Assembly: GCF_914271485.1 (NCBI RefSeq)
Contig: NZ_CAJZAG010000006.1
Coordinates: 62,001-126,000, forward strand
Length of the DNA: 64,000 nucleotides
Reading direction: 5' to 3'
Source of the DNA: Cupriavidus pampae
GTDB taxonomy: Bacteria; Pseudomonadota; Gammaproteobacteria; Burkholderiales; Burkholderiaceae
The notes beneath the pieces are model-generated. The model was not told the origin of the DNA. It did no database searches and saw nothing but the letters and a program-made list of their open reading frames with translations. The position numbers and the translations under genes are program-made. Shown here one piece after another: positions 16,666 through 24,991 of this stretch; within the stretch, counting starts at the first letter, position 1; each line of letters opens with the position of its first letter.

Positions 16666-16823
16666 TTGTGGCCGCCTCCGGACGACCAGCCGCTGCCACT
16701 CGAACCGCCCCAGCCACGCGATGACGTACCGGACGTACCGCTGCCGCCGCCGTAAGACTTGTAGGTGTACACGGTTGTGCCGAGCAGCACGATCATGGCG
16801 TACACAAGAAACAGAATCCGCAT
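16662..16823 (-). CDS. 53-residue membrane microprotein with Gly/Ser/Trp-rich tail
   Basis: A short open frame of 53 codons between DUF4178 and speD. ATG 16823 lies three bases after the DUF4178 stop, and its own stop overlaps the speD GTG. Residues 1-20 form one hydrophobic helix (MRILFLVYAMIVLLGTTVYT). The rest is rich in Gly, Ser and Trp (YGGGSGTSGTSSRGWGG, then SGSGWSSGGGHK). The junctions argue for translational coupling. Similar short Gly-rich membrane proteins would be easy to miss in annotation. Function unknown. Confidence 0.75.
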   Translation of the reverse strand: MRILFLVYAMIVLLGTTVYTYKSYGGGSGTSGTSSRGWGGSSGSGWSSGGGHK

Positions 16824-16826
16824 CCC

Positions 16827-18353
16827 TCAGTCCTCGTCCCCGCGGCCGGACCCGCTGTAATGCCGCACGATCCAGATCGGCGCCCATAGCGCCAGCGTCC
16901 CGTAGATCAAGCCGTCCCAGTCCTCGTGGCCGACCAACACCATCGGCAGATTCAGCAGCCACAGCACGATCACGAAACCCCATGCCGCGCGCGTGCAGTA
17001 CCCAAGGTCATCGACCGGCCCGGCATTCCGGTTCTGCTCGGGCAGCTTCGCCGCCTCGACCAGCGCCTTGTTGTCCTTGAACCATTGCGAGACCTGCGTG
17101 CGCGAAACCGTGGTCGACAGCGTCCACACGATCTCGGTCTCGCTGGTCTCCTGCGTCAGCCGCCGCGCGGGCGAGCCGTACTCGGTCAGCCGGATCTTGT
17201 CGCCAGCCTGCACGCGCCAGTTGAACGTGCCGGCTGCGTACAGCACCTCGCTGTCGTATTCGAAGCCCTTGCGGTATGGCCTGTTCTCGAACGTGATCTC
17301 GTTCGCGCCGCTCTGGCGCGGCCAGACGTCGAGCACGCGCACGCGGTCCCAGCCGCTGTCCTGCTCGACCAGCCACAGCAGCCCGGCGTCCTCGTTGAAC
17401 AGCAGGTACTCGACCCACGTCGACGTTTCCTCGTCGTCGTTGTCGGTGCATTGCAGCAGGCCGAGCACCGTGTACCGCTTGCCATCGATGGTGCCGACCT
17501 CGCCGGGCGTGAGGCTCGTGCGCAGCGCCTCCACCTCTGTGTGCTTCGCCAGCACGAGCGCCGTCGACGTGGTGCAGTCCACCTCGCTGTGGCAGCTCGG
17601 GCAGATCACGAAGCTCGCCATGCCGGCGCGGTAGGCGATCGGGCTGCCGCAGTGCGGACAGCCGAGCGGCACCGCCTTGCCGCGATAACGGTCCGCGGTG
17701 CGGCCAATCTCGTCGGCCTCGCGCAGCAGCTGGCATTGCAGTTGCGCGAGCGTGACCAGTTCGCCCTGATACACCGTTGGCGTTTCACCATCGGCGTAGT
17801 CGAGGGTCAGAAAGCGGCCTTCATAGCGGAAGTCGGCGACCTGCGCGGTCCAGCCGGCGCCGACTGCAAACGGCAATTCGCCCTGCCCGCCGGTGCAGCG
17901 CGCGGTGCGGACATCGCCGGCCACGAATGGTTTGCTCTCGTAGAGCAGTTGCACGCCGGGCCGCAGCCGCGCAAATGGAGGCAGTGGATCCGCAACGGCT
18001 TGAGCCGCCTGCTCCGTCGGCACGCGGCGCGACAGCATGTACTGGCCTGACGCATCGGCCAGCCAGCCATCGGTGCCGTCATCGAACAGGACGTACCACT
18101 CGTTCCACAGCCCCGCGTCATAGCGCAGCTGGATCCGGCCGATCACTGTGAAGCTTTGACCCTGCCAACGCCCGCTCGTATGGATCTGCAACGGCGTGTA
18201 GTCCTCGAGCACGGCCGACATCTTGCCGATGTCGCGCACCGAGTCGGCATCCCTGAGCAACGTGGTCTGGCAATAGTCGCAGACCGCCATGACCGCGGCG
18301 GACGAACGAAAGCTGACCTCCGCGCCGCAGCCCGGACAGTTGACCGTTTGCAT
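16827..18353 (-). CDS. DUF4178 protein with two zinc ribbons and C-terminal membrane helices
   Basis: A 508-residue protein. The N-terminal zinc ribbon has Cys pairs at 6/9 and 25/28 (CPGC, CDYC). A second ribbon with CPHC and CPSC lies near residues 230-255. The regions between and after them are beta-rich DUF4178-like modules (SFTVIGRIQLRYDAGLWNEW, KRYTVLGLLQC). Two hydrophobic helices close the protein (about 445-490), so it is membrane-attached. It lies 9 bases after the SPFH gene and 3 bases before the microprotein. DUF4178 has no known biochemical role. Confidence 0.82.
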   Translation of the reverse strand: MQTVNCPGCGAEVSFRSSAAVMAVCDYCQTTLLRDADSVRDIGKMSAVLEDYTPLQIHTSGRWQGQSFTVIGRIQLRYDAGLWNEWYVLFDDGTDGWLADASGQYMLSRRVPTEQAAQAVADPLPPFARLRPGVQLLYESKPFVAGDVRTARCTGGQGELPFAVGAGWTAQVADFRYEGRFLTLDYADGETPTVYQGELVTLAQLQCQLLREADEIGRTADRYRGKAVPLGCPHCGSPIAYRAGMASFVICPSCHSEVDCTTSTALVLAKHTEVEALRTSLTPGEVGTIDGKRYTVLGLLQCTDNDDEETSTWVEYLLFNEDAGLLWLVEQDSGWDRVRVLDVWPRQSGANEITFENRPYRKGFEYDSEVLYAAGTFNWRVQAGDKIRLTEYGSPARRLTQETSETEIVWTLSTTVSRTQVSQWFKDNKALVEAAKLPEQNRNAGPVDDLGYCTRAAWGFVIVLWLLNLPMVLVGHEDWDGLIYGTLALWAPIWIVRHYSGSGRGDED

Positions 18354-18362
18354 GCGGACCTA

Positions 18363-19433
18363 TCAGCCCACCAGCTTCCTGAGGATCTCGGCCTTGGCGG
18401 CGTCGAACTCCGTCTGCGTGACGAGGCCCTTGTCGAGCAGCTCTTTCAGCTTCTGCAATCGGGCGGCAGGATCGTCGGCCGCAGGCGCAGGAGCCGCGGT
18501 GCCCGCGACCGCTCCTGTCGCACCAGCGGCCGGTGGCACCGCAGGGGCGGGTACGCCCGGAATGCCCAGCGCACCGGCCACACCCAGGCCACCCGCCATT
18601 GCCTGGCCCATCACCGCACCGGCGGCGAGGCTGGCGCCAAGGCCGGCCACGCCGCCCTCGTTCTGTGCCGCCAGCGGGATCGAGCTCGCCACCTGATACT
18701 GCGTGTAGCGCGACATATCGCCCATCATGCCCATCGAGATGCGCGTGTCGATGGCCTTCTGCAGTTCCTCTGGCAGCGAGACATTGGTCACCGCGAAATT
18801 ATCGAGCGCCACGCCGTAGCGCGCGAACTCGGGCGCCAGCTTGTCGCGGATGGTCTGCGACATCAGCCCCTGGTTCGCGGCCATGTCGAGGAACGGTACC
18901 GACGACGCGCCAAGCGTGGTCGTCATCGTCGCGATCAACAGGTTGCGCAGTTGCTCTTCCACTTCGTCGCGCGTGTACGACGCGCGCGTGCCGCTGATCT
19001 CGCTATAGAACCTGGCCGGGTCGGACACCTTGTACGAGTACAGCCCGAACGCGCGCAGCCGCACCATGCCGAAGTCCGCGTCGCGGATCGTGATGGCCTG
19101 CGACGTGCCCCACTTGCGACCGATCTGCAGACGCGTGCTGAAGAAGTAGACGTCCGATTTGAACGGCGATTCGAACAGCTTGTCCCAGTTCTTCAGGTAA
19201 GTGAGTACTGGCAGCGTCTGGGTGGTCAGCTTGTACATGCCGGGACCGAACACATCCGCGATCTTGCCCTCGTTCACGAACACCGCCATCTGCGATTCCC
19301 GCACGGTCAGGCTGCCGCCGTACTGGATCTCCATGTCCTCCATCGGGTGGCGCCATGCGAGCACACCATCCGTGTCCTCGGTCCACTGGATGATGTCGAT
19401 GAACTGCTTCTTGATGAATGACCCGATGCTCAT
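18363..19433 (-). CDS. SPFH-domain protein with C-terminal SHOCT domain
   Basis: A 356-residue protein. Residues about 20-240 are an SPFH (stomatin/prohibitin/flotillin-like) module of the group related to 'virion core protein' YdjI. Notable segments are MAVFVNEGKIADVFGPGMYKL and VSLPEELQKAIDTRISMG. A Gly/Ala/Pro-rich linker of about 80 residues follows. The last 35 residues (RLQKLKELLDKGLVTQTEFD) are a SHOCT oligomerisation motif. No transmembrane helix is evident. SPFH proteins scaffold membrane microdomains. It is cotranscribed with DUF350 (30 bases upstream). Confidence 0.87.
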   Translation of the reverse strand: MSIGSFIKKQFIDIIQWTEDTDGVLAWRHPMEDMEIQYGGSLTVRESQMAVFVNEGKIADVFGPGMYKLTTQTLPVLTYLKNWDKLFESPFKSDVYFFSTRLQIGRKWGTSQAITIRDADFGMVRLRAFGLYSYKVSDPARFYSEISGTRASYTRDEVEEQLRNLLIATMTTTLGASSVPFLDMAANQGLMSQTIRDKLAPEFARYGVALDNFAVTNVSLPEELQKAIDTRISMGMMGDMSRYTQYQVASSIPLAAQNEGGVAGLGASLAAGAVMGQAMAGGLGVAGALGIPGVPAPAVPPAAGATGAVAGTAAPAPAADDPAARLQKLKELLDKGLVTQTEFDAAKAEILRKLVG

Positions 19434-19463
19434 GTTCGCTCCTTGGGGGCGGTATCGTATGTA

Positions 19464-19862
19464 TCAGGAGAGGCAGGCGGCGTTGAGCACGCCCACCGTC
19501 ACCGAGAGCGTGCCCATCAGGCCGCCCATCGCGATGTTGTTCGATTCGATCGCGGCGTTCATGTCCGGCAGCGCGCGCGTGAGCGCGGCGTAGACCAGCG
19601 CCTGCACGACCATCGCGCCAAGCGCCCACAGCAGAAACATCATGAAGCTGTCGTTGTGCTGGATGCTCGAGGACAGCGTGAAGCAAAAGCCGAGCGTGCT
19701 GCCGCCGAGCGACAGCGCGGCCGCCATGTTGCCCTTGCGGATCAACGTGAACTCATGAAACGGCGTGATCCTGGTGTAGACTCCGACGAACACGGCGAGC
19801 AGCACCAGGCTGGCCAGCAGGTGCGTCGCGTAAGCGAAAATCGAGGCAGTGATCGGTTGCAT
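19464..19862 (-). CDS. DUF350 (YjfL-type) inner-membrane protein
   Basis: A 132-residue protein with four hydrophobic helices at about 10-28, 45-65, 70-95 and 108-130, normal for DUF350. The family is often found with polyamine-synthesis-like genes and SPFH or DUF4178 genes, as here. It is the first gene of the minus-strand run, transcribed from the 159-bp divergent gap shared with the aminopropyltransferase. Function unknown. Confidence 0.82.
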   Translation of the reverse strand: MQPITASIFAYATHLLASLVLLAVFVGVYTRITPFHEFTLIRKGNMAAALSLGGSTLGFCFTLSSSIQHNDSFMMFLLWALGAMVVQALVYAALTRALPDMNAAIESNNIAMGGLMGTLSVTVGVLNAACLS

Positions 19863-20021
19863 GGATGCCGCGTCCCTCGTGGTTTGTGGCCTCGGTATTA
19901 GTCGTATTTGTCCGGCAATGTGCGGGCCAAGTATAAACGCGAACCCATCGTCTCAAAACCCCCCATTGACCACCCCACGACGGGCTTTTCACAAGCCCTA
20001 TAGCCGCAGCCACGCCGCCCG
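19863..20021. promoter_or_regulatory. Divergent promoter region of the polyamine/SPFH cluster
   Basis: On the plus strand, TTGTCC (19908-19913) and TATAAA (19932-19937) are separated by 18 bases, a plausible sigma-70 promoter for the aminopropyltransferase gene. On the minus strand, TTGGCC (19925-19930) with a weak -10 about 17 bases on may serve DUF350. The overlap would couple both arms. Confidence 0.5.
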
Positions 20022-21533
20022 ATGCGCGACCGTACCCTCGTTCTTTCCGTCCTGATCGTCGCCTCGTGCGGACTCGGCTACGAGCTGATTGCCGGCGCGC
20101 TGTCCAGCTACCTGCTCGGCGATTCCATCCTGCAGTTCTCCTCGATCATCGGCTGCTATCTGTTCGCGATGGGCGTAGGTTCCTGGCTGTCGCGCTACGT
20201 CAAGGATGAGGATGTACTCGCGCGCTTCATCGACATCGAGATCCTGGTCGGGCTGCTCGGCGGCATCTCGGCCGCGCTGCTGTTCGTGGTGTTCGCATGG
20301 CTGTCCGCACCGTTCCGCACCGCGCTCTATGCGCTGGTGTTCGTGATCGGCGTGCTGGTGGGTATGGAGATTCCGCTGGTCATGCGCATCCTCAACGCGC
20401 GACGGGCCGCATTCAGTGAGCTGGTGAGTCGCGTGCTCACGTTCGACTACCTTGGCGCGCTGGCGGTGTCGCTGGTGTTTCCGCTGGTGTTGGCGCCCCG
20501 ACTGGGGCTGTCGCGCACGGGCTTTCTGTTCGGCATGCTGAACGTGGCGGTGGCGCTGTTCACGCTGCGGATCTTCCGCGCCGAGCTCACGCAGGTGCCG
20601 GCGCGCATGCTGCGCGCGGGCATCGTGCTGGCCGTGCTCACCGCTGGCTTTGCCAGCTCCTCGCACCTGACGCACTGGGCCGAGCGCGGCATGTTCGGCG
20701 ACGAGATTATCCACAGCGAGACCACGCCGTACCAGCGGCTGGTGATCACGCGATGGAAGGATGATCTGCGGCTCTATATCAACGGCAACCTTCAGTTCTC
20801 GTCGCGCGACGAGCATCGTTATCACGAGGCGCTCGTGCATCCGGTGCTGCAGGCGCTGCCGTGGGCGCGCCGCGTGCTTGTGATCGGTGGCGGCGATGGG
20901 CTCGCACTGCGCGAAGTGCTCAAGTATCAGGGGATCGAGCATGTGACGCTGGTCGACCTCGACCCTGCCATGACCACGCTGTTCTCGCGCAGCGAACCGC
21001 TACGCGCGCTGAATCAGGGTTCGCTGACCGATCGACGCGTGACCGTGGTCAATGCCGATGCCGCGCAATGGCTCGAGCAGAACACGGATAGCTTCGACGC
21101 GATCATCGTCGATCTGCCAGACCCGTCCAACTTTGGCCTTGGCAAACTCTACTCGGTGCCGATGTACCGGCTGCTGTCGCGCCATCTGGCCGAGAAGGGC
21201 TATGCGGTCGTGCAATCGACGTCGCCGTACTACGCGCCGCGTTCGTTCTGGGACATCAACGCGACGCTGCGCGAGGCGGGACTGCATACGTGGCCGTATC
21301 ACGCCTATGTGCCGTCGTTTGGCGAATGGGGCTTTATCCTCGCCGGCAAACGCGGCGACTATTCGCCGCCGACGCACTATGACGTGCCGATGAAGTTCCT
21401 CGACGCGGACAGCACCGCGCTGATGTTCCGCTTTCCCGCGGACATGGCGCCGCGCGACGGCATGGCCAACCGGCTCAACGAGCAGACGCTCGTGCATGAC
21501 TTCGAGCAGGACTGGCGCAACGTGATTCGCTGA
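20022..21533 (+). CDS. speE: Membrane-embedded polyamine aminopropyltransferase (spermidine synthase-like)
   Basis: A 503-residue protein. The N-terminal ~210 residues hold seven hydrophobic helices. The C-terminal part is a SpeE methyltransferase-fold domain with VIGGGDGLALREVLKY (SAM-type loop), VTLVDLDPAMTTLF and DLPDPSNFGLGKLYS at the catalytic loop. It would transfer an aminopropyl group from decarboxylated SAM, produced by the SpeD encoded divergently. TM-fused SpeE forms are known in bacteria, but the acceptor is unclear. It is followed at 15 bases by an exported flavoprotein. Confidence 0.87.
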   Translation: MRDRTLVLSVLIVASCGLGYELIAGALSSYLLGDSILQFSSIIGCYLFAMGVGSWLSRYVKDEDVLARFIDIEILVGLLGGISAALLFVVFAWLSAPFRTALYALVFVIGVLVGMEIPLVMRILNARRAAFSELVSRVLTFDYLGALAVSLVFPLVLAPRLGLSRTGFLFGMLNVAVALFTLRIFRAELTQVPARMLRAGIVLAVLTAGFASSSHLTHWAERGMFGDEIIHSETTPYQRLVITRWKDDLRLYINGNLQFSSRDEHRYHEALVHPVLQALPWARRVLVIGGGDGLALREVLKYQGIEHVTLVDLDPAMTTLFSRSEPLRALNQGSLTDRRVTVVNADAAQWLEQNTDSFDAIIVDLPDPSNFGLGKLYSVPMYRLLSRHLAEKGYAVVQSTSPYYAPRSFWDINATLREAGLHTWPYHAYVPSFGEWGFILAGKRGDYSPPTHYDVPMKFLDADSTALMFRFPADMAPRDGMANRLNEQTLVHDFEQDWRNVIR

Positions 21534-21548
21534 CGATCGGCCACGCGC

Positions 21549-23267
21549 ATGCACTTCAACCGTCGTCGCTTTCTGCTTGCCGCGGGCGCGAGCACGCTTG
21601 CGGGGTGCGATCGCATTGGCGGCGAGGCCGCGCGCTTTCTGGCGGGCGTTGGCTGGCGTGAGCCCGAGCCCGTGGTGCTGCGTCCGGGCATGGCCGAAGG
21701 CCACGCCTTGCGCGATGGCGGCGCTGGCACACGGAGCACGGTGACCGACATCACGACCGAGGTGGCCATTCTCGGCAGCGGTGCGGCCGGGATCGCCGCG
21801 GCATGGCAGTTGTCGCGCGCGGGATTTCACGACTTCGTGATGATCGACGGTCCCGAGTTTGGCGGTAACGCGGCGGGTGGGCGCATCGGCGAGGTGAGTT
21901 TTCCTCGCGGCGCGCATTATCTGCCGCTGCCTTCAGCCGAATCCACGCACGTCCGCGAGATGCTGGCCGATATCGGCGTGATCGAGCGGGACGCATTCGA
22001 TGCGCGCCCGCACTACGACGAGCGCGTGCTGGTGCATGGGCCGGAGGAGCGGTTATTCCTCGATGGCAAATGGCACGACGGGCTGGTGCCCGAGATGGAG
22101 GACACGCCTGACGGTGCCATCCAGCATGCCGCATTTTTTGCGCGCATCGACACCTTGCGCCATGCAGTGGGCAACGATGGCCGCAAGGTCTTCACGATTC
22201 CACTGGCGCTGGCCTCGCGCGACCCCGCGTGGCGTGCCCTCGATCGTCAGACCTTCCGGCAATGGATGCTGGATGAAGGCTTTACCGCAACGTCCTTGCA
22301 TTGGTACGCGGACTACTGCTGTCGCGACGACTACGGCGCCGGCCACGATACGGTCTCGGCGTGGGCCGGGCTGCATTACTTTGCCAGCCGAGGTGGCCAT
22401 GCGCGCAACGCCGCCGATGGCGCGGTGCTGACGTGGTCCGATGGTCTGCACGGGTTGATGTCCGAGTTGACGCAGCGCATCGAAGCGCAGGTGCGTCCTC
22501 GTGAGCGCGCCTGGCGGCGTGCCGGCATGGCCGTGCGCGTCGAGGAGCAGGCAAATGGCGTGGTTGTGCATGGCGTCGACTGGCCCAGCGGTGCGCCCCT
22601 CCCCGGTGTGGCGCCACAAGCGTGGCGCGTGCGTGCGCGCCGCGTGATCTGCGCGATGCCACTGCATGTTGCGGCGCATGTCATGGATCTGCGCCGTTAT
22701 GGCTTCGATCCGGCCACGCATCTGTCGCCGCACGCGCCGTGGCTGGTATCGAGCTTTCATCTGCGCGGCTTTCCGAACGAAGCCGCCGGGGTGCCGCTCG
22801 CGTGGGACAACGTGGTGCATGGCGGGCGTGGACTGGGCTATGTGGTGGCTACGCATCAGTGGATCCGGCAGGCCCGGCCGGCGGAGACGGTATTCACGGC
22901 CTATTGCCCGCTCGATGCTGGCGCCTTCGTCGACTATGTGGCGTTGGCCAAGGCGCCGGGCAAGCCGGCCGATATCCGACGCTGGCTCGCCACCGCGGCG
23001 CCCGCCGAGTTGATGGCGCTGGCCACCACCGACCTGCGCACCGTCTACGGTCGTGACTTCTGGCGCCACGCTGATGCCGTGGAGATCACCGCGCGCGGGC
23101 ATGCGATGGCCACGCCGACGCCCGGCTTCCTTGCCAACGCGGGTAACGCCGCGCTGCGCGAGGCCGATGGCCGCGTGCTGTTCGCGCATGCGGATCTGTC
23201 CGGACTGTCGGTATTCGAGGAAGCGTCGTGGTGGGGCACGCGCGCCGCATTGCGGATTGTGGGATAA
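21549..23267 (+). CDS. Tat-exported lipoprotein flavin oxidoreductase (amine oxidase-like)
   Basis: A 572-residue FAD/NAD(P)-binding protein. The N terminus reads NRRRFLLAAGASTLAGC, combining a twin-arginine-like signal with a lipobox whose Cys is residue 20. The Rossmann dinucleotide motif VAILGSGAAGIAAAW is near residue 75. GGNAAGGRIGEVSFPRGAHY resembles the GG-motif after the FAD fold of amine oxidases. A closing FAD segment is near the C terminus (VLFAHADLSGLSVFEEA). It lies 15 bases after the aminopropyltransferase, so a polyamine-type amine is the natural candidate substrate. Enzyme identity is inferred. Confidence 0.78.
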   Translation: MHFNRRRFLLAAGASTLAGCDRIGGEAARFLAGVGWREPEPVVLRPGMAEGHALRDGGAGTRSTVTDITTEVAILGSGAAGIAAAWQLSRAGFHDFVMIDGPEFGGNAAGGRIGEVSFPRGAHYLPLPSAESTHVREMLADIGVIERDAFDARPHYDERVLVHGPEERLFLDGKWHDGLVPEMEDTPDGAIQHAAFFARIDTLRHAVGNDGRKVFTIPLALASRDPAWRALDRQTFRQWMLDEGFTATSLHWYADYCCRDDYGAGHDTVSAWAGLHYFASRGGHARNAADGAVLTWSDGLHGLMSELTQRIEAQVRPRERAWRRAGMAVRVEEQANGVVVHGVDWPSGAPLPGVAPQAWRVRARRVICAMPLHVAAHVMDLRRYGFDPATHLSPHAPWLVSSFHLRGFPNEAAGVPLAWDNVVHGGRGLGYVVATHQWIRQARPAETVFTAYCPLDAGAFVDYVALAKAPGKPADIRRWLATAAPAELMALATTDLRTVYGRDFWRHADAVEITARGHAMATPTPGFLANAGNAALREADGRVLFAHADLSGLSVFEEASWWGTRAALRIVG

Positions 23268-23430
23268 CGGCCGATCTGACGCATGCCGCGGCGAACTTTC
23301 CGGCCGCGCCAATGCCTCACGGCACAGGGATGGTGCCAAAAGTTATCCACAGTTGGCTGGCGCGCCATCCTGTAGAATTCCCGACATCGAATTTGCGTCT
23401 TTCGCGCACTTCGCACAGCTCATTACATTC
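23268..23430 (+). promoter_or_regulatory. Intergenic region with perfect DnaA box
   Basis: TTATCCACA at 23343-23351 matches the DnaA box consensus exactly. TGTAGAAT at about 23371-23378 could be an extended -10 for the next gene. Two more perfect boxes occur inside coding sequence at 20707 and 31446. Confidence 0.45.
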
Positions 23431-23448
23431 GTGCAATTTTTCCGGCTC

Positions 23449-23811
23449 ATGCTGACGATCGTGCTGCTTGCCTTCCTGCCGTTGCAGGCATGGGCAGGCA
23501 TCGGTGCGTCCGTGGCCGGTGCGACGCCTGTCTGCGAAGCCGCCACGCATGTTTCGGCTGTCCCTACGCTGGAAGAGCTTGCTGTCGCGAGTCACGCCGA
23601 TCTGGCTGATCATGGCATGCCTGCCGATTCGAACCCGCCGGCGGATACCACTGAGCCGTCGCCGCCTGGCGCCGACTTTGCCGAACAACTGTTGCCGCCC
23701 CCGCCGCTGCGCGTGGCGGCGCACGACGTTCGGGGCGTGCTGCCCCGCTACGCCGGCATGACGCTGCCGGATCCTGACCTGCCTCGCCTGCCGCGCCCAC
23801 CGCGCGGCTGA
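23449..23811 (+). CDS. Small secreted protein, unrecognised
   Basis: A 120-residue protein from ATG 23449; a GTG at 23431 in the same frame would add six residues. Residues 1-16 form a signal peptide (MLTIVLLAFLPLQAWAG). The mature part is Pro/Asp/Ala-rich with His-Ala-Asp segments and ends in LPRLPRPPRG. The signal peptide plus Pro-Arg tail resemble small CzcI-like periplasmic proteins of this genus, but I would not assign that. Neither a metal-binding cluster nor an efflux gene is adjacent. Confidence 0.5.
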   Translation: MLTIVLLAFLPLQAWAGIGASVAGATPVCEAATHVSAVPTLEELAVASHADLADHGMPADSNPPADTTEPSPPGADFAEQLLPPPPLRVAAHDVRGVLPRYAGMTLPDPDLPRLPRPPRG

Positions 23812-23979
23812 TCTCTCCGTGCATGCGCTTCGCCGCGTGCCGTCCGTCTCGCTTCGATTTCGTTTTCTGTTTCGCTTAGTTTCGCTTTGTACTTCCGCGC
23901 GGTATGCCGTTGTGTATTGCACCGGTACATCGCGCTTCCGCGGGTCCACCGCGACTTTTTCTTGCCCCACCCCACAACC

Positions 23980-24861
23980 ATGAAACGCATTTTCCTGTTC
24001 CTGGCGACCAACATCGCCGTCATGCTCGTTCTTAGCTTCACGGCCAGCCTGCTGGGCGTGAACCGCTTCCTTACCGCCAACGGGCTCAACCTTGGCATGC
24101 TGCTGGTGTTCGCGGCACTGATGGGCTTTGGTGGCTCGTTTATCTCGCTGCTGATGTCCAAGACCATCGCCAAGTGGTCGACTGGCGCGCAGGTCATCAC
24201 GCACCCGAGCACCACGACGGAGTTCTGGCTCATGCAGACCGTCGAGAAGCTCGCCACGCGCGCGGGCTTGCCGATGCCGGAAGTAGCGATCTATGACGGC
24301 GAGCCAAACGCGTTCGCCACGGGTGCTTCCAAGAAGAGCTCGCTGGTGGCGGTGTCTACCGGGCTGCTGAACTCGATGTCGCAGGAGGAAGTGGAGGCCG
24401 TGCTCGCGCACGAAGTGGCCCACATTGCCAATGGCGATATGGTCACGCTCACGCTGATTCAGGGCGTGGTCAACACGTTCGTGATTTTTATGGCGCGCGT
24501 GGTGGGCTACTTCGTCGACTCGTGGCTGCGTCGCAATGACGAGGAGTCGAGCGGTCCTGGCATTGGCTACATGATCACCGTGGTTATCTGCGAGATCGTG
24601 TTTGGCATTCTGGCCAGCATCATCGTGGCGGCGTTCTCGCGCCATCGTGAGTATCGCGCCGATGCGGGTGCCGCTGGCCTGATGGGTTCGCCCACGCCGA
24701 TGATGTCGGCGCTGCGTCGACTGGGTGGGCTGGATGCCGATGGTCTGCCGCAGAATATGCAGGCAATGGGCATTTCGGGCGGTAAGTCCTGGCTGGGACT
24801 GTTCTCGAGCCACCCGCCGATCGAGTCGCGGATTGCGGCGCTGCAGAGCGCGCAGCGATAA
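23980..24861 (+). CDS. htpX: HtpX, membrane-bound zinc metalloprotease (M48)
   Basis: A 293-residue inner-membrane protease that helps clear damaged membrane proteins. Two N-terminal membrane helices (residues about 5-25 and 35-58) precede the zincin motif [11 protein letters not shown] near residue 140. Two further hydrophobic segments follow, and the Glu ligand lies in [13 protein letters not shown]. coli HtpX has the same size. Start 23980 gives the standard [11 protein letters not shown]. The 168-base leader before it is pyrimidine-rich with repeated TTTCGCTT-like units. Confidence 0.95.
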   Translation: MKRIFLFLATNIAVMLVLSFTASLLGVNRFLTANGLNLGMLLVFAALMGFGGSFISLLMSKTIAKWSTGAQVITHPSTTTEFWLMQTVEKLATRAGLPMPEVAIYDGEPNAFATGASKKSSLVAVSTGLLNSMSQEEVEAVLAHEVAHIANGDMVTLTLIQGVVNTFVIFMARVVGYFVDSWLRRNDEESSGPGIGYMITVVICEIVFGILASIIVAAFSRHREYRADAGAAGLMGSPTPMMSALRRLGGLDADGLPQNMQAMGISGGKSWLGLFSSHPPIESRIAALQSAQR

Positions 24862-24874
24862 GCGTGAGGGGGGG

Positions 24875-24913
24875 CCCTCACCCCCGGCCCCTCTCCCTCC
24901 AGGGAGAGGGGAG
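24875..24913. repeat. REP-like dispersed palindromic element, copy 3
   Basis: Third copy of the element seen at 108-145 and 171-209, with the same arms. It sits between the htpX stop and the 3' end of the convergent P450 gene. Confidence 0.7.
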
Positions 24914-24991
24914 AAAACCGTTGGTGTGCGGGCGACTGCGGCCTCTCCCGCAGGCAAGGTATGGGCGCCGTTGTATATGGGCGCCCTCGCT

